Origin: JADJWR01 sp964509545
Lineage (GTDB): Bacteria; Pseudomonadota; Gammaproteobacteria; Burkholderiales; Burkholderiaceae_F
Assembly (NCBI GenBank): GCA_964509545.1
Contig: CAZDXQ010000039.1
Span: forward strand, 1-35,774
Reading direction: 5' to 3'
Length of the DNA: 35,774 nucleotides
The position numbers and the translations under genes were made by a program. This document shows, piece after piece, positions 7,932 to 19,603 of the stretch (position 1 is the first letter of the stretch; every line of letters begins with the position of its first letter). Below the pieces are notes generated by a model. The model was given only the letters and a program-made list of their open reading frames with translations. It was not told the origin of the DNA and searched no databases.

Positions 7932-7964
7932 GGTGCACGCGACGCTTGCCGTCGCGCCTGCACC
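7932..7964 (+). terminator. Stem-loop between dnaN and gyrB
   Basis: GGTGCA and GCGACG pair with CGTCGC and TGCACC around the loop CTTGC, with a small C/GCC internal loop, starting 8 bases after the dnaN stop. No T-tract follows. It may be an mRNA processing or attenuation structure separating dnaN from gyrB. Confidence 0.35.
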
Positions 7965-8043
7965 TGGCCCGGCAAGCCGACACGAAGCGCCCGGGGCGGC
8001 CCGGCACTTTTCGTGAGTCCAGCAAAGCCGCAAGGAACCACGC

Positions 8044-10581
<2,538 letters not shown>

Positions 10582-10600
10582 TTCGGCGCGCGATCGCGCG

Positions 10601-11074
10601 ATGGAGAGTCCACGGTTAAGTGCGCTGCGTTCGCTGCTGCGCCGGCAGACGATCGGCGCGCTCGGTACCCTGCACCGAGGCGAGCCGTATGTGTCGATGG
10701 TGCCGTTCGCGCTCGACGAAGGCGTGCCCGAGTTTTTCGTCCACGTCAGTCGCCTCGCGCCGCACACGCGCGACATGCACGAGCATCCGCGCGTCAGCGT
10801 GCTGGTCGTGGCGCCCGACGACGACGGCCTGCCGCAGGCGCGCGCACGGGCGACGATCCAGGGCGATGCGGCGTTGCTCGAGACGGGATCGGCGCGCTAT
10901 TCGGATGCCAAGGCGCTGTACCTGCAGCGCTTCCCGCACGCCGCCGACATCTTCGCGCTGCCGGATTTTTCGCTGTTCGCGATCCGCGCCTCCTCGGTTC
11001 GCTTTATCGGCGGCTTCGCGCAGGCGGTGAGCCTGACGCCCGAGATGTTCGCGCGGGCCCTGCGCGAAGGCTGA
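10601..11074 (+). CDS. Pyridoxamine 5'-phosphate oxidase-like flavoprotein
   Basis: A 157-residue protein with a split-barrel FMN-binding fold of the PNPOx-like / HugZ type. GALGTLHRGEPYVSMVPFALD at about residues 19-39 and the following HVSRLAPHTRDMHEHPRVSVLV are typical of this family. It lacks the C-terminal domain found in full-length HugZ haem-degrading enzymes, so the substrate (pyridoxine, haem or another flavin-dependent reduction) is open. It begins 19 bases after gyrB, across a 14-bp perfect palindrome (CGCGCGATCGCGCG), and may be read from the gyrB transcript. It converges on mipA. Confidence 0.8.
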   Translation: MESPRLSALRSLLRRQTIGALGTLHRGEPYVSMVPFALDEGVPEFFVHVSRLAPHTRDMHEHPRVSVLVVAPDDDGLPQARARATIQGDAALLETGSARYSDAKALYLQRFPHAADIFALPDFSLFAIRASSVRFIGGFAQAVSLTPEMFARALREG

Positions 11075-11114
11075 CGCGACCGGATCGGACCGCCGGCACG
11101 CAGCCGCGGTTCGC

Positions 11115-11140
11115 AGCCCCTCGCGGTCGGAGCGGGCTTT
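11115..11140 (+). terminator. Possible weak intrinsic terminator between convergent genes
   Basis: AGCCC-CTC, loop GCGGTCG, GAG-C-GGGCT: an 8-bp stem with one bulged C followed by TTTC. The T-tract is short, so efficiency is doubtful, but its position downstream of the PNPOx-like gene and next to the end of the convergent mipA-like gene fits a terminator. Confidence 0.35.
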
Positions 11141-12006
11141 CAGTAACAGCAGCGCCAGGCCATGCCGATCGAGGTGGACCAGCTGTTGCGGCGCTTCGTC
11201 AGCGGGCTCGAAGCGGCATCACCGAGCAGCGTCGAGTAGCCGACGCCGCCGAAGGCGACCCAGCTTGGCGTGATCGCCGTCATCAGTCCCAGGCCCGTGT
11301 GCACGTCGCGCAATCCGGCGCCTGGCGCGAAACTCGGCAGGCCGGGCGGGCGCAGTGCGCCATCGGCGACGCCGAAGTACGACTGCATGTAGCGCACATT
11401 GCCGAAGGCGATTCCGGCGCCGGCCGACCAGCGGGTCGAATCGGTCAGGCGGTCCTTGTAGCCGAGGTCGAGCGCGCCGACCGCGCCGCCGCCGCGGACG
11501 AGCAGATCCTGGGAGATGCTTGCAGCGGTCGTCCAGTGGGCATCGAGCGCGTACGAAGCCCCCAGGCGGCCGCGCAACGTCTGCCGGATGTCGGGCAAGC
11601 CGGCAAGGTCGGGCGAGTCGGACGACCTGCGGCCATGGTCGAGCCGCAGCGCCAGGCGCAGCTTGAAGCGGTCTTTCCTGATCAGGTCGGCACTCGCGCC
11701 CGGCCCCGGGGCGTCGGCGCCGAAGCCGAGGACCGACGATGCGCCCGAGGTGCTGATGCGCACGCGGCCGTACTGCAACGCCCACAGCGGCCGCAGCTTG
11801 AGTTCCTGCCGGTCGGCGCCGGCGTATTCCGGCGCGAACTGCAGATTGGCGCCGACAACGATGCGAGCCGCGGTCTCGCCGTTGACCAGCGAGCCGTTTT
11901 CCGCCGCCGCGGTCTGCCACGCTACAGCCGTCGCCAGGGCGACGGCTGCCGCGATGCGCTGACGCCGGCCCAACGCGAGGCGGTACCTCGGGAAATTGCG
12001 ATGCAA
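11140..12006 (-). CDS. MipA/OmpV family outer-membrane protein
   Basis: A MipA/OmpV-type beta-barrel, 288 residues from the chosen TTG start (297 if the upstream GTG at 12033 is used). A signal peptide is clear (RRQRIAAAVALATAVAWQTAAA), followed by amphipathic strands: QFAPEYAGADRQELKLRPL, the glycine- and aromatic-rich repeats, and a C-terminal Tyr. MipA was described as a scaffold for murein enzymes; other members respond to envelope stress. The TTG at 12006 is preferred because GGAG lies 7 bases upstream; GTG 12033 has none. A TTAA-N7-TTAA direct repeat lies 51 bases upstream of the TTG, suggesting control by a PmrA/QseB-type regulator. Confidence 0.8.
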   Translation of the reverse strand: MHRNFPRYRLALGRRQRIAAAVALATAVAWQTAAAENGSLVNGETAARIVVGANLQFAPEYAGADRQELKLRPLWALQYGRVRISTSGASSVLGFGADAPGPGASADLIRKDRFKLRLALRLDHGRRSSDSPDLAGLPDIRQTLRGRLGASYALDAHWTTAASISQDLLVRGGGAVGALDLGYKDRLTDSTRWSAGAGIAFGNVRYMQSYFGVADGALRPPGLPSFAPGAGLRDVHTGLGLMTAITPSWVAFGGVGYSTLLGDAASSPLTKRRNSWSTSIGMAWRCCY

Positions 12007-12056
12007 GGCGAGGCTCCGGCCTGAGATCGACACCGGCGCAGTCTGGCCCGGCGGCG

Positions 12057-12073
12057 GTTAACGGCGGCTTAAT
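12057..12073. promoter_or_regulatory. Direct-repeat operator, PmrA/QseB-like, upstream of mipA-like gene
   Basis: GTTAAC-GGCGG-CTTAAT on the plus strand: two TTAA cores exactly 11 bp apart (12058-12061 and 12069-12072), the layout of PmrA/QseB-type response-regulator boxes. A nearly identical site (TTAACCGCGGCTTAATG against TTAACGGCGGCTTAATG here) lies at 35655-35671. Confidence 0.5.
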
Positions 12074-12245
12074 GACGGCGGCCGCCGCCGCGGAATCGGG
12101 CATCATCCGAGCGATGCCTCGGTTCCTTGCAGCAGTGGAGGCGACCGCGGCCCACGCCTGCCTCGACGATGCCGATCGACCGCCTCCCTGTCGGGCCGTG
12201 CACGGCACGGCGGCGCGCACTGCCAGAACCATGAGATACCGCCGG

Positions 12246-12300
12246 GCCGCCCCAAGCGCGAATCCTTCGAGCGCCAGTGAGAAGCAAGCCCAGTGAGCCG
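12246..12300 (+). repeat. Dispersed ~55-bp repeat, copy 1
   Basis: This segment shares the 20-base core CAAGCGCGAATCCTTCGAGC (12253-12272) exactly with two minus-strand copies at 35434-35540, and the similarity runs on through GAGAAGCAAGCCC to GAGCCG. Its end includes the GTG start of the next gene. CTTC and GAAG flank two G-A mismatches and can fold into a short hairpin. Confidence 0.75.
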
Positions 12301-12742
12301 CCGCAGCCGTGACGATCTGATCCGCGCCGCGCTGGCGTTGCTGATCGCGTTCGTGCTCACCACGGTCGCGGTGAGCCTGCTGTTCAGGCGCGGCCTGGTG
12401 GTCGGCAATTTCATGGCGCCGGTGCTGCTCGACGGCGACGCGATCGTCGTCGACCGTGCCAGCGGCCGATTCGTCGACTACCGCGCCGGCGAGATCGTTT
12501 CGCTGCAGATCCCGGGGGAGCCGCGCGGCCGGCTTCTGCGGCGCGTGCTCGGCGGCCCCGGCGATCCGGTGCCGGCCGGCGGCACGATGCTGCGCACGCT
12601 TGGGCCGGATGAATTCGTCGTCGACGACGAACTGGCGCAAAACGGCCGCACCGTGCTCGACCGCACCGACATCGAAGGGCGCGTGCTGCTGCGCGCCTGG
12701 CCGCTGTCGCGCCTGAAGTGGCGGCCGGGGCTCGAGCGGTGA
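12293..12742 (+). CDS. Signal peptidase I-like protein without catalytic residues
   Basis: A 149-residue protein with the S26 signal-peptidase fold: an N-terminal transmembrane helix (about residues 9-31), the substrate-site box GNFMAPVLLDGDAIVVDR (38-55), the box LLRRVLGGPGD (81-91) and a remnant of the last conserved box ending in GRVLLRAWP. In active enzymes the Ser before the box-B Met and the Lys of the IKR-V-x-G-x-PGD box do catalysis; here these are Phe40 and Arg83. It should therefore be inactive as a Ser/Lys protease. The start is GTG at 12293, at the edge of a dispersed repeat. Its TGA overlaps the GTG of the ChaN-like gene. Confidence 0.7.
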   Translation: MSRRSRDDLIRAALALLIAFVLTTVAVSLLFRRGLVVGNFMAPVLLDGDAIVVDRASGRFVDYRAGEIVSLQIPGEPRGRLLRRVLGGPGDPVPAGGTMLRTLGPDEFVVDDELAQNGRTVLDRTDIEGRVLLRAWPLSRLKWRPGLER

Positions 12743-13608
12743 GCGTGGCGCCGCTGCTGTCGGCATTCGCCGTCGTTGCGGCGCTCACGATGCCTTCGCC
12801 CGCCGAAGCGCCGCGCCGCGACTTCGACGAAACGGCGCTGGCGCAGGTCATTGCGCGCCGGCCGGTGGTGCTGCTCGGCGAGGTGCACGACAACGCCGCG
12901 CAGCACGCCACCCGCGCCGCCGCGCTGCGCCGGCTGTTGGCGGCCGGTGCGCGGCCGGCCATCGCCTTCGAGCAGTTCGACCGCGAACGGCAGGCGGACA
13001 TCGACCGCGCCCGTCGCGAGTCCCCGCCCGCGGGGCGATCGCCAGCCGAACACATCATCGAGCAGGCGCGGCCCGCGCGCGGCTGGAACTGGGCACTGTA
13101 CCGCCCGTTCGTCGAACTCGCGCTCGAATACGAGGTGCCGATCGTCGCCGCCAACCTGTCGCGCGCCGACGCGATGCGCGTCGCCACGGGCGGCTTCGCC
13201 GCGGTCTTCGACGCCGCGACGCGGGACCGCTTCGCCCTCGATGCGCTGCCGACGCAACTGCTCGCCGCCCATGAGCGCGCGGTCGACGACGGCCACTGCA
13301 ACCGCATGCCGGCGGATTCGCTGCCGGCGCTGGCGCGGGCGCAGATCGCCCGCGACCTGGCGCTGGCGCAGGCGATCCGTCCGCACTTCGGCCGCGGCGT
13401 CGTGCTGCTCACCGGCAACGGCCATGCGCGCAACGACATCGGCGTGCCGTATTTCCTGACGGCGGCGGAGCGGTCGCAGGTGATCACGATTGGCCTGCTC
13501 GAGGTGGACAAGGCCGAAGACGACGGGGTGCAGCGCTTCGACGTCGCCTTCAGCACGCCGGCGCAGGGCCGTGACGATCCCTGTGCGACGATTCCGCCGC
13601 GGCGCTGA
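12739..13608 (+). CDS. ChaN-like haem-binding protein
   Basis: A 289-residue member of the ChaN (DUF399) family, exported haem-binding proteins thought to work in iron or haem handling. The hydrophobic N-terminus (SVAPLLSAFAVVAALTM) is a signal peptide without an obvious lipobox Cys, unlike the ChaN lipoproteins. Family motifs are VVLLGEVHDNAAQH, AIAFEQFDRERQ, GWNWALYRPFVELA and the C-terminal VVLLTGNGHARNDIGVP. The GTG at 12739 overlaps the previous TGA (GTGA), giving translational coupling; an in-frame start at 12718 would read into the upstream gene. A PNPOx/HugZ-like gene lies nearby, which hints at haem metabolism but does not prove it. Confidence 0.8.
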   Translation: MSVAPLLSAFAVVAALTMPSPAEAPRRDFDETALAQVIARRPVVLLGEVHDNAAQHATRAAALRRLLAAGARPAIAFEQFDRERQADIDRARRESPPAGRSPAEHIIEQARPARGWNWALYRPFVELALEYEVPIVAANLSRADAMRVATGGFAAVFDAATRDRFALDALPTQLLAAHERAVDDGHCNRMPADSLPALARAQIARDLALAQAIRPHFGRGVVLLTGNGHARNDIGVPYFLTAAERSQVITIGLLEVDKAEDDGVQRFDVAFSTPAQGRDDPCATIPPRR

Positions 13609-13646
13609 CCGACGCAGCCGGCCAGCGGGCACACAGGGGGGCCTCG

Positions 13647-15356
13647 GTGAAGCGCAGACGCGACGCCAATGACGGCGCGGCACGGACACTGCGCGCCGCC
13701 GAGGCGCTGCTGCCGGTCTATGGTGCCGGGGCGGCGGTCAGGAAGCGGCGCCTGCTCGCCGATCTGGCCACATTGCGCTTGCGTCAGGCGAAACAACTGA
13801 TCGCGCTGCAACGGATCATCTGCTTCCTGAGCGCCTTTGCGGACGACGCCGCCGTGCACCGCGCGGCGCGCCGCCTCGCCACTGGCTTCGCCGCTCGCCT
13901 GGCGCGGCTGCCGAGGGCGCAGCGCGAGCAGCTCGATGACTCCGGCGCCGCCGGCAGCCTGACGCGGCACTTCTACGCGGCGAGCGCGGCGCGCTGGTTG
14001 CAGCGGCGCTTCGCTGGCGCCGTCGACATCGACTGGAAGGCGGACAACGCCGCCGAGGCAGTGGCGTCGCTGGCCGCGCTGCAGCTCGAGCCGATGGAGG
14101 CGGAGGTCATCGATCTCACGACGGCCGACCTGCGCCGGTGGTTGAAGCGCGCCCGGGGGCAACGACGGGTCGGCGACCTCGGTTGGTTGCTGGCGCAGGC
14201 CGGCCGTGGAGCGGGGCAGCGCGAGTTCGACCGGGCCTTCGATGCCGCCGAGGTGCCGCTTGCCTGGCGGCTGGACGACCGCGCTGGAATGACCGGCAAC
14301 GCGCTGCGCGGACCGGTGGTGCCGCGGGCGAGCGGCATGCGCCGGCCGTCGGCCGACCCGCGCGCGGCGATCCTGCAGCCGATGGCCGTCGAGCGGCTGC
14401 CGCGCCGCGCCGTGGCGCGCCTGCTCGATGTCTGGCGCGGCGCGTTGTGGTCGCGCACGCGAACCGTATTCCAGATCGAGCAACCGAACCTCGACGAGTG
14501 CTATCTCGCCGACCTCGGCGGCGGACTGCGCTTCGCGGCCATCGGCGTGGCGCCGGCGCGCCGCGGCGTGCTCGAGGCCACGTACGGCCACCTGCTGCTC
14601 GCCAACGGCATGCCGATCGGCTACGGCGGCTTCACCGCGCTGTTCGCGCAGGTCAATACCGGCATCAACGTCTTTCCCGAGTTCCGCGGCTCGGAGGCCG
14701 CCTACGCCTTCGAGCAGGCGCTGCGCGTCATGCACGGCATTACCGGCAATGCGCGCTTCATCGTCAACCCCTACCAGTTCGGCGACGGCAACGACGAGGC
14801 GCTTCGAAGCGGCGCCTACTGGTTCTACTACCGGCTGGGTTTCCGCTCGGCGCGGCCGGACGTGCGCGCGCTGGCCGAGAAGGAGTTCGCGCGGCTGCGT
14901 GCCGACCGCGCCTACCGCGTGCCGGTGGCCACGCTGCGCCGGCTTGCCGCGTGCGACATCCACCTCGACCTCGCCGACGACGCCGGCGACAGGTTCTTCG
15001 ACGAGGCCTGGCTGCACGATCTGGCTGCCGGCATTACGGCGGCGATCGCCGCCGAGGGCGAGTTGGTCCGCAGTCGTGCGCTGCGGCGGCTTTCGGCGCG
15101 GATCGCCGGCGCGCTCGGCATCCGTCTTTCGGCGTGCACCCCCCTGCAACGGCAGGGCCTGGCGCAGTTCGCGCCGGTCCTGGCGCAGATCGACGACCTG
15201 GCGGATTGGCCGAAGGCCGACCGCGAGGCGCTGGCGCAGATCGTCCGCGAGCGCTGGGCGCCGCAGGAACGCGACTTCATTGCCGCCATGCGCGACCACG
15301 AGCGGCTGCGCCACGCGCTGGCGCGCGCGGCGCAGCGGCAGGCGGCTCAGCGATAG
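13647..15356 (+). CDS. Uncharacterised 569-residue protein with GNAT-like core
   Basis: Starts at GTG 13647, seven bases after GGGGGG. The N-terminal 200 residues are helical and very Arg/Ala/Leu-rich. The best conserved-looking part is residues 270-410: FQIEQPNLDECYLADLG, then LLANGMPIGYGGF, INVFPEFRGSEAA and NPYQFGDGNDEALRSGA followed by WFYYRLGF. The succession of strands, a putative acceptor loop and the ending YYRLGF resembles a GNAT acyltransferase fold, but the canonical acetyl-CoA loop is not obvious. No signal peptide is seen. Its last 10 bases overlap the convergent methionine synthase gene. Function unknown. Confidence 0.75.
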   Translation: MKRRRDANDGAARTLRAAEALLPVYGAGAAVRKRRLLADLATLRLRQAKQLIALQRIICFLSAFADDAAVHRAARRLATGFAARLARLPRAQREQLDDSGAAGSLTRHFYAASAARWLQRRFAGAVDIDWKADNAAEAVASLAALQLEPMEAEVIDLTTADLRRWLKRARGQRRVGDLGWLLAQAGRGAGQREFDRAFDAAEVPLAWRLDDRAGMTGNALRGPVVPRASGMRRPSADPRAAILQPMAVERLPRRAVARLLDVWRGALWSRTRTVFQIEQPNLDECYLADLGGGLRFAAIGVAPARRGVLEATYGHLLLANGMPIGYGGFTALFAQVNTGINVFPEFRGSEAAYAFEQALRVMHGITGNARFIVNPYQFGDGNDEALRSGAYWFYYRLGFRSARPDVRALAEKEFARLRADRAYRVPVATLRRLAACDIHLDLADDAGDRFFDEAWLHDLAAGITAAIAAEGELVRSRALRRLSARIAGALGIRLSACTPLQRQGLAQFAPVLAQIDDLADWPKADREALAQIVRERWAPQERDFIAAMRDHERLRHALARAAQRQAAQR

Positions 15357-16369
15357 CGTTCGCGCGCCAGCGCGGCGCCCGCCGCCAGCGCCTGCAGCTT
15401 GGCCAGGGCAATGTCGCGGTCCATCGGCGCCATGCCGCAGTTGGTGCAGGCGTACAGGCGCTCGCGGGCAACGAACTGAAGCGCGCGGCCGATCGTGTCG
15501 GCCACCTGCTGCGGCGTTTCCACGATGTCGCTGGCCACGTCGATTACGCCCACCAGCACGTCCTTGCCGTCGAGCAGGCGGATCAGGTCCATCGGCACGT
15601 GCGAGTTCGCGCACTCGAGCGAGACCTGCTTGATCGAACTTTCAGCCAGCGCCGGGAACACCTGCTCGTACTGCCGCCACTCGTGGCCGAGGGTGGCCTT
15701 CCAGTCGACGTTGGCCTTGATGCCGTAGCCGTAGCAGATGTGCACCGCGGTCGTGCAGGCCAAGCCCTCGGCGGCGCGTTCGAGCGCGCGCACGCCCCAG
15801 TCTGCGGCCTCCTTCATGTAGACGTTGAACGCCGGCTCGTCGAACTGAATCACGTCGACGCCGTCGGCCTCGAGCGCGCGCGCCTCCTGGTTCAGCAGGT
15901 CGGCGAAGGCCATGGCCAGCTTGACGCGGTCGCCGTAGTGGCGGTCGGCCACGGTGTCGACGATCGTCATCGGCCCGGGCAGCGTGAACTTCAGCCGCTT
16001 GCCCGTGTGTGCGCGTGCCAGCCTTGCCTCCGTGGCGTGCACGCGGCCCTTCAGCTTCAGTGTCCCGACCACCTGCGGCACCATCGCCTTGTAGCGGTCG
16101 GCGCGGATGCCCATCTCGACCTTGTGCTCGAAGTCGATGCCTTCGACCGCTTCGAGAAAGCCGTGCACGAAGTGCTGCCGCGACTGTTCGCCGTCGCCGA
16201 CGACGTCAAGCCCGGCGTCCTCCTGCAGCTTCAGCCACAACAGCGTCGCATCGCGCTTGGCCTCGGCCAGTGGGGCGCCCTGCGCGCGCCACTGCGGCCA
16301 CAGCTTGTGCGTCTCGGCAAGCCATGAGGGCTTCGGCAGGCTGCCGGCGAGGGTGGCGGGAAAAAGCAT
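15347..16369 (-). CDS. Core-type cobalamin-independent methionine synthase (MesD-like)
   Basis: A 340-residue protein equal to the C-terminal catalytic half of MetE, lacking the N-terminal folate-binding half. It transfers a methyl group to homocysteine. Features: AGSLPKPSWLAET at the start, GDGEQSRQHFVHGF, LPGPMTIVDT, VIQFDEPAFNVY, and the zinc site seen as VHIC, SLEC and CTNCGMAP (His, Cys, Glu, Cys in MetE). The sequence closely fits the MesD group, whose members use a partner protein MesX (DUF1852); no such gene is in the window. AAGGAG lies 10 bases before the ATG. It is divergent from the aminopeptidase gene. Confidence 0.88.
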   Translation of the reverse strand: MLFPATLAGSLPKPSWLAETHKLWPQWRAQGAPLAEAKRDATLLWLKLQEDAGLDVVGDGEQSRQHFVHGFLEAVEGIDFEHKVEMGIRADRYKAMVPQVVGTLKLKGRVHATEARLARAHTGKRLKFTLPGPMTIVDTVADRHYGDRVKLAMAFADLLNQEARALEADGVDVIQFDEPAFNVYMKEAADWGVRALERAAEGLACTTAVHICYGYGIKANVDWKATLGHEWRQYEQVFPALAESSIKQVSLECANSHVPMDLIRLLDGKDVLVGVIDVASDIVETPQQVADTIGRALQFVARERLYACTNCGMAPMDRDIALAKLQALAAGAALARERYR

Positions 16370-16467
16370 CTTGGCCTGTCTCCTTCAAGGGCGATGTCTG
16401 CCGGCGCCGTGTCGCTCGTCGCCCCGACGCCAAACTCGGTCCGGGGCCAACGCTGCGGCGCGGGACA

Positions 16468-16495
16468 TTGGATTCCGGCCCTCGCCGGCATGACA
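16468..16495. repeat. REP-like palindromic repeat remnant
   Basis: TTGGATTCCGGC, loop CCTC, then GCCGGCATGACA: a palindrome with one T/C mismatch. It matches the general form of the dispersed GTCATnCCGGC...GGAATCC palindromes found between genes in many proteobacteria. It sits in the 233-base gap between the divergent methionine synthase and aminopeptidase genes. Only this copy is in the window. Confidence 0.5.
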
Positions 16496-16602
16496 ACGCA
16501 GCGCGTCGCCGGGCGATCGGAAGTTTGGCATGTCGCCGCCCTGTGCGTGATGGACAATCGCGGCCGTTGCGCGTTTGCGCTGTCCTTCCGGATCGAACGG
16601 CG

Positions 16603-18006
<1,404 letters not shown>

Positions 18007-18024
18007 CCACGTTGCGAGGCTTCC

Positions 18025-19590
18025 ATGCGTCGACGCGACTTTCTGGCCGCCGCGGCCGCGACCGGCCTGACAGGCTCACACGCGGGCGCCGCCTGCGCGC
18101 AGTCCGCAGCGGGCGAGGCGACCGTCGCCCAGTTGCATGCGCGCCAGGCTGCGGGTGATACGAGCGCGCGCGCGCTGGTAGCGACCTACCTCGCGCGCAT
18201 CGAGGCCATCGACCGCAACGGCCCACGGATCAACGCCGTCATCGAGGTCAACCCGGACGCATTGGCGATCGCTGCCGAGCGCGACCGCGAGCGCCGCGCC
18301 GGCCGCATGCGCGGGCCGCTGCACGGCATCCCCGTGCTGCTGAAGGACAACATCGCCACCGCCGACCGCATGCAGACGACGGCGGGTTCGCTGGCGCTCA
18401 TCGGCGCCAAGGCGCCCCGGGATGCACATCTGGTCGCGCGGCTGCGCGAGGCCGGCGCGATCGTGCTGGGCAAGACCAACCTGTCGGAGTGGGCGAACGC
18501 CCGCTCGCCGCGCTCCACGAGCGGCTGGAGCGCGCGCGGCGGGCTGACGCGCAACCCGCACGCGCTCGACCGCAGCGCCAGCGGATCGAGTTCCGGCTCC
18601 GGCGCGGCGATCGCCGCCGGGCTGGCGCCGCTGGCGATCGGCACCGAAACCGACGGCTCGATCATCTCGCCTTCGTCGATCTGCGGCATCGTCGGCTTCA
18701 AGCCGACGGTCGGGCGCGTGAGCCGCGACGGCATCGTGCCGATCTCGCGCTCGCAGGACACCGCCGGGCCGATGACGCGGCATGTGGCTGACGCCGTCGC
18801 GGTGATGGCCGCGATCAGCGCTGCCGACGAGCGCGACGCGATCACGCGCGGCGCCCCGCCGTTCGACGCATCCGCCGTGCTCGATGCGAACGGGCTTGCC
18901 GGCGCGCGTGTGGGCGTGGTGCGAAATCCGGTCGGCCGGCACCCGGGGCTGCGGGCCTTGTTCGAGGCGCAGCTTCACCGGTTCCGTCGCGCCGGCGCCG
19001 AACTCGTCGACGTCGAGATCCCGCATGTCGGCCGCCTGCCGGAACTCGAGCTGGAAGTCCTGCTGACCGAGCTGAAGGCCTGCATCAACGCCTATCTGAA
19101 GGAGTTCGGGCAGGGCGCGCCGGTGGCCACGCTGGCCGATGTCATCGCCTTCAACGAGCGCGAGCGCGCGCGGCAGATGCCGTACTTCGGGCAGGAATTC
19201 TTCGAACAGGCGCAGGCCAAGGGCGGGCTCGACAGCGAGCCGTACCTGAGGGCGCTGGCCGACAGCCGCCGCCTGTCGCGCAGCGAAGGGCTCGATGCGC
19301 TGTTCGGCGCGCAGCGGCTCGACGTGCTCATTGCCCCGAGCACGGGGCCGTCCTGGCCGATCGACCTCGTCAACGGCGACAACTTCACCGGCGACCTGAC
19401 CACGCCGGCGGCGGTGGCGGGCTATCCGCACCTGACCGTGCCGATGGGCTTCATCAGCGGGCTGCCGGTGGGTCTGTCGTTCATGGGGCCGCAGTGGGCC
19501 GATGCCGCGGTGCTGAAGTACGGCTATGCCTACGAGCAGGCGACACGCTCGAGGCGAGCGCCGAAGTTCGCGGGCACAGCACGCGCCTGA
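18025..19590 (+). CDS. Tat-exported amidase (amidase signature family)
   Basis: A 521-residue amidase-signature enzyme that hydrolyses amide bonds. The N-terminus RRRDFLAAAAATG is a twin-arginine signal, so the folded enzyme should be exported. The Ser-cisSer-Lys triad is visible: Lys107 in GIPVLLKDNI, the cis-Ser in SASGSSSGSG (about Ser188) and the nucleophile Ser212 in GTETDGSIISPSS. The substrate is unknown; peptide amidases and aryl-acylamidases share this layout. GAGG lies 5 bases before the ATG. It follows an aminopeptidase gene and converges on dadA with 13 bases between the stops, a neighbourhood of peptide and amino-acid degradation. Confidence 0.9.
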   Translation: MRRRDFLAAAAATGLTGSHAGAACAQSAAGEATVAQLHARQAAGDTSARALVATYLARIEAIDRNGPRINAVIEVNPDALAIAAERDRERRAGRMRGPLHGIPVLLKDNIATADRMQTTAGSLALIGAKAPRDAHLVARLREAGAIVLGKTNLSEWANARSPRSTSGWSARGGLTRNPHALDRSASGSSSGSGAAIAAGLAPLAIGTETDGSIISPSSICGIVGFKPTVGRVSRDGIVPISRSQDTAGPMTRHVADAVAVMAAISAADERDAITRGAPPFDASAVLDANGLAGARVGVVRNPVGRHPGLRALFEAQLHRFRRAGAELVDVEIPHVGRLPELELEVLLTELKACINAYLKEFGQGAPVATLADVIAFNERERARQMPYFGQEFFEQAQAKGGLDSEPYLRALADSRRLSRSEGLDALFGAQRLDVLIAPSTGPSWPIDLVNGDNFTGDLTTPAAVAGYPHLTVPMGFISGLPVGLSFMGPQWADAAVLKYGYAYEQATRSRRAPKFAGTARA

Positions 19591-19603
19591 GTCCGCCTCG
19601 CAT

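Noticed and set aside
6479..8041. A 520-codon minus-strand frame across dnaN
   Set aside because: Antisense shadow of dnaN; no ribosome-binding site or domain.
10586..10599. Palindrome CGCGCGATCGCGCG after gyrB considered as a terminator
   Set aside because: A perfect palindrome without loop or T-tract; simple CG-rich palindromes are common in such DNA.
12069..12287. A 72-codon minus-strand frame in the gap upstream of the mipA-like gene
   Set aside because: No ribosome-binding site, low-complexity Arg/Gly composition, and it overlaps the dispersed repeat and the putative operator.
12411..15614. A 1067-codon open frame on the minus strand
   Set aside because: It is antisense to three plus-strand genes with recognisable motifs and encodes Arg/Ala-rich sequence without any domain; long antisense frames are expected at this GC content.
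16009..16602. Upstream extension of the aminopeptidase to 665 residues
   Set aside because: It runs antisense through the methionine synthase gene and shows no homology; the enzyme domain starts at 16603.
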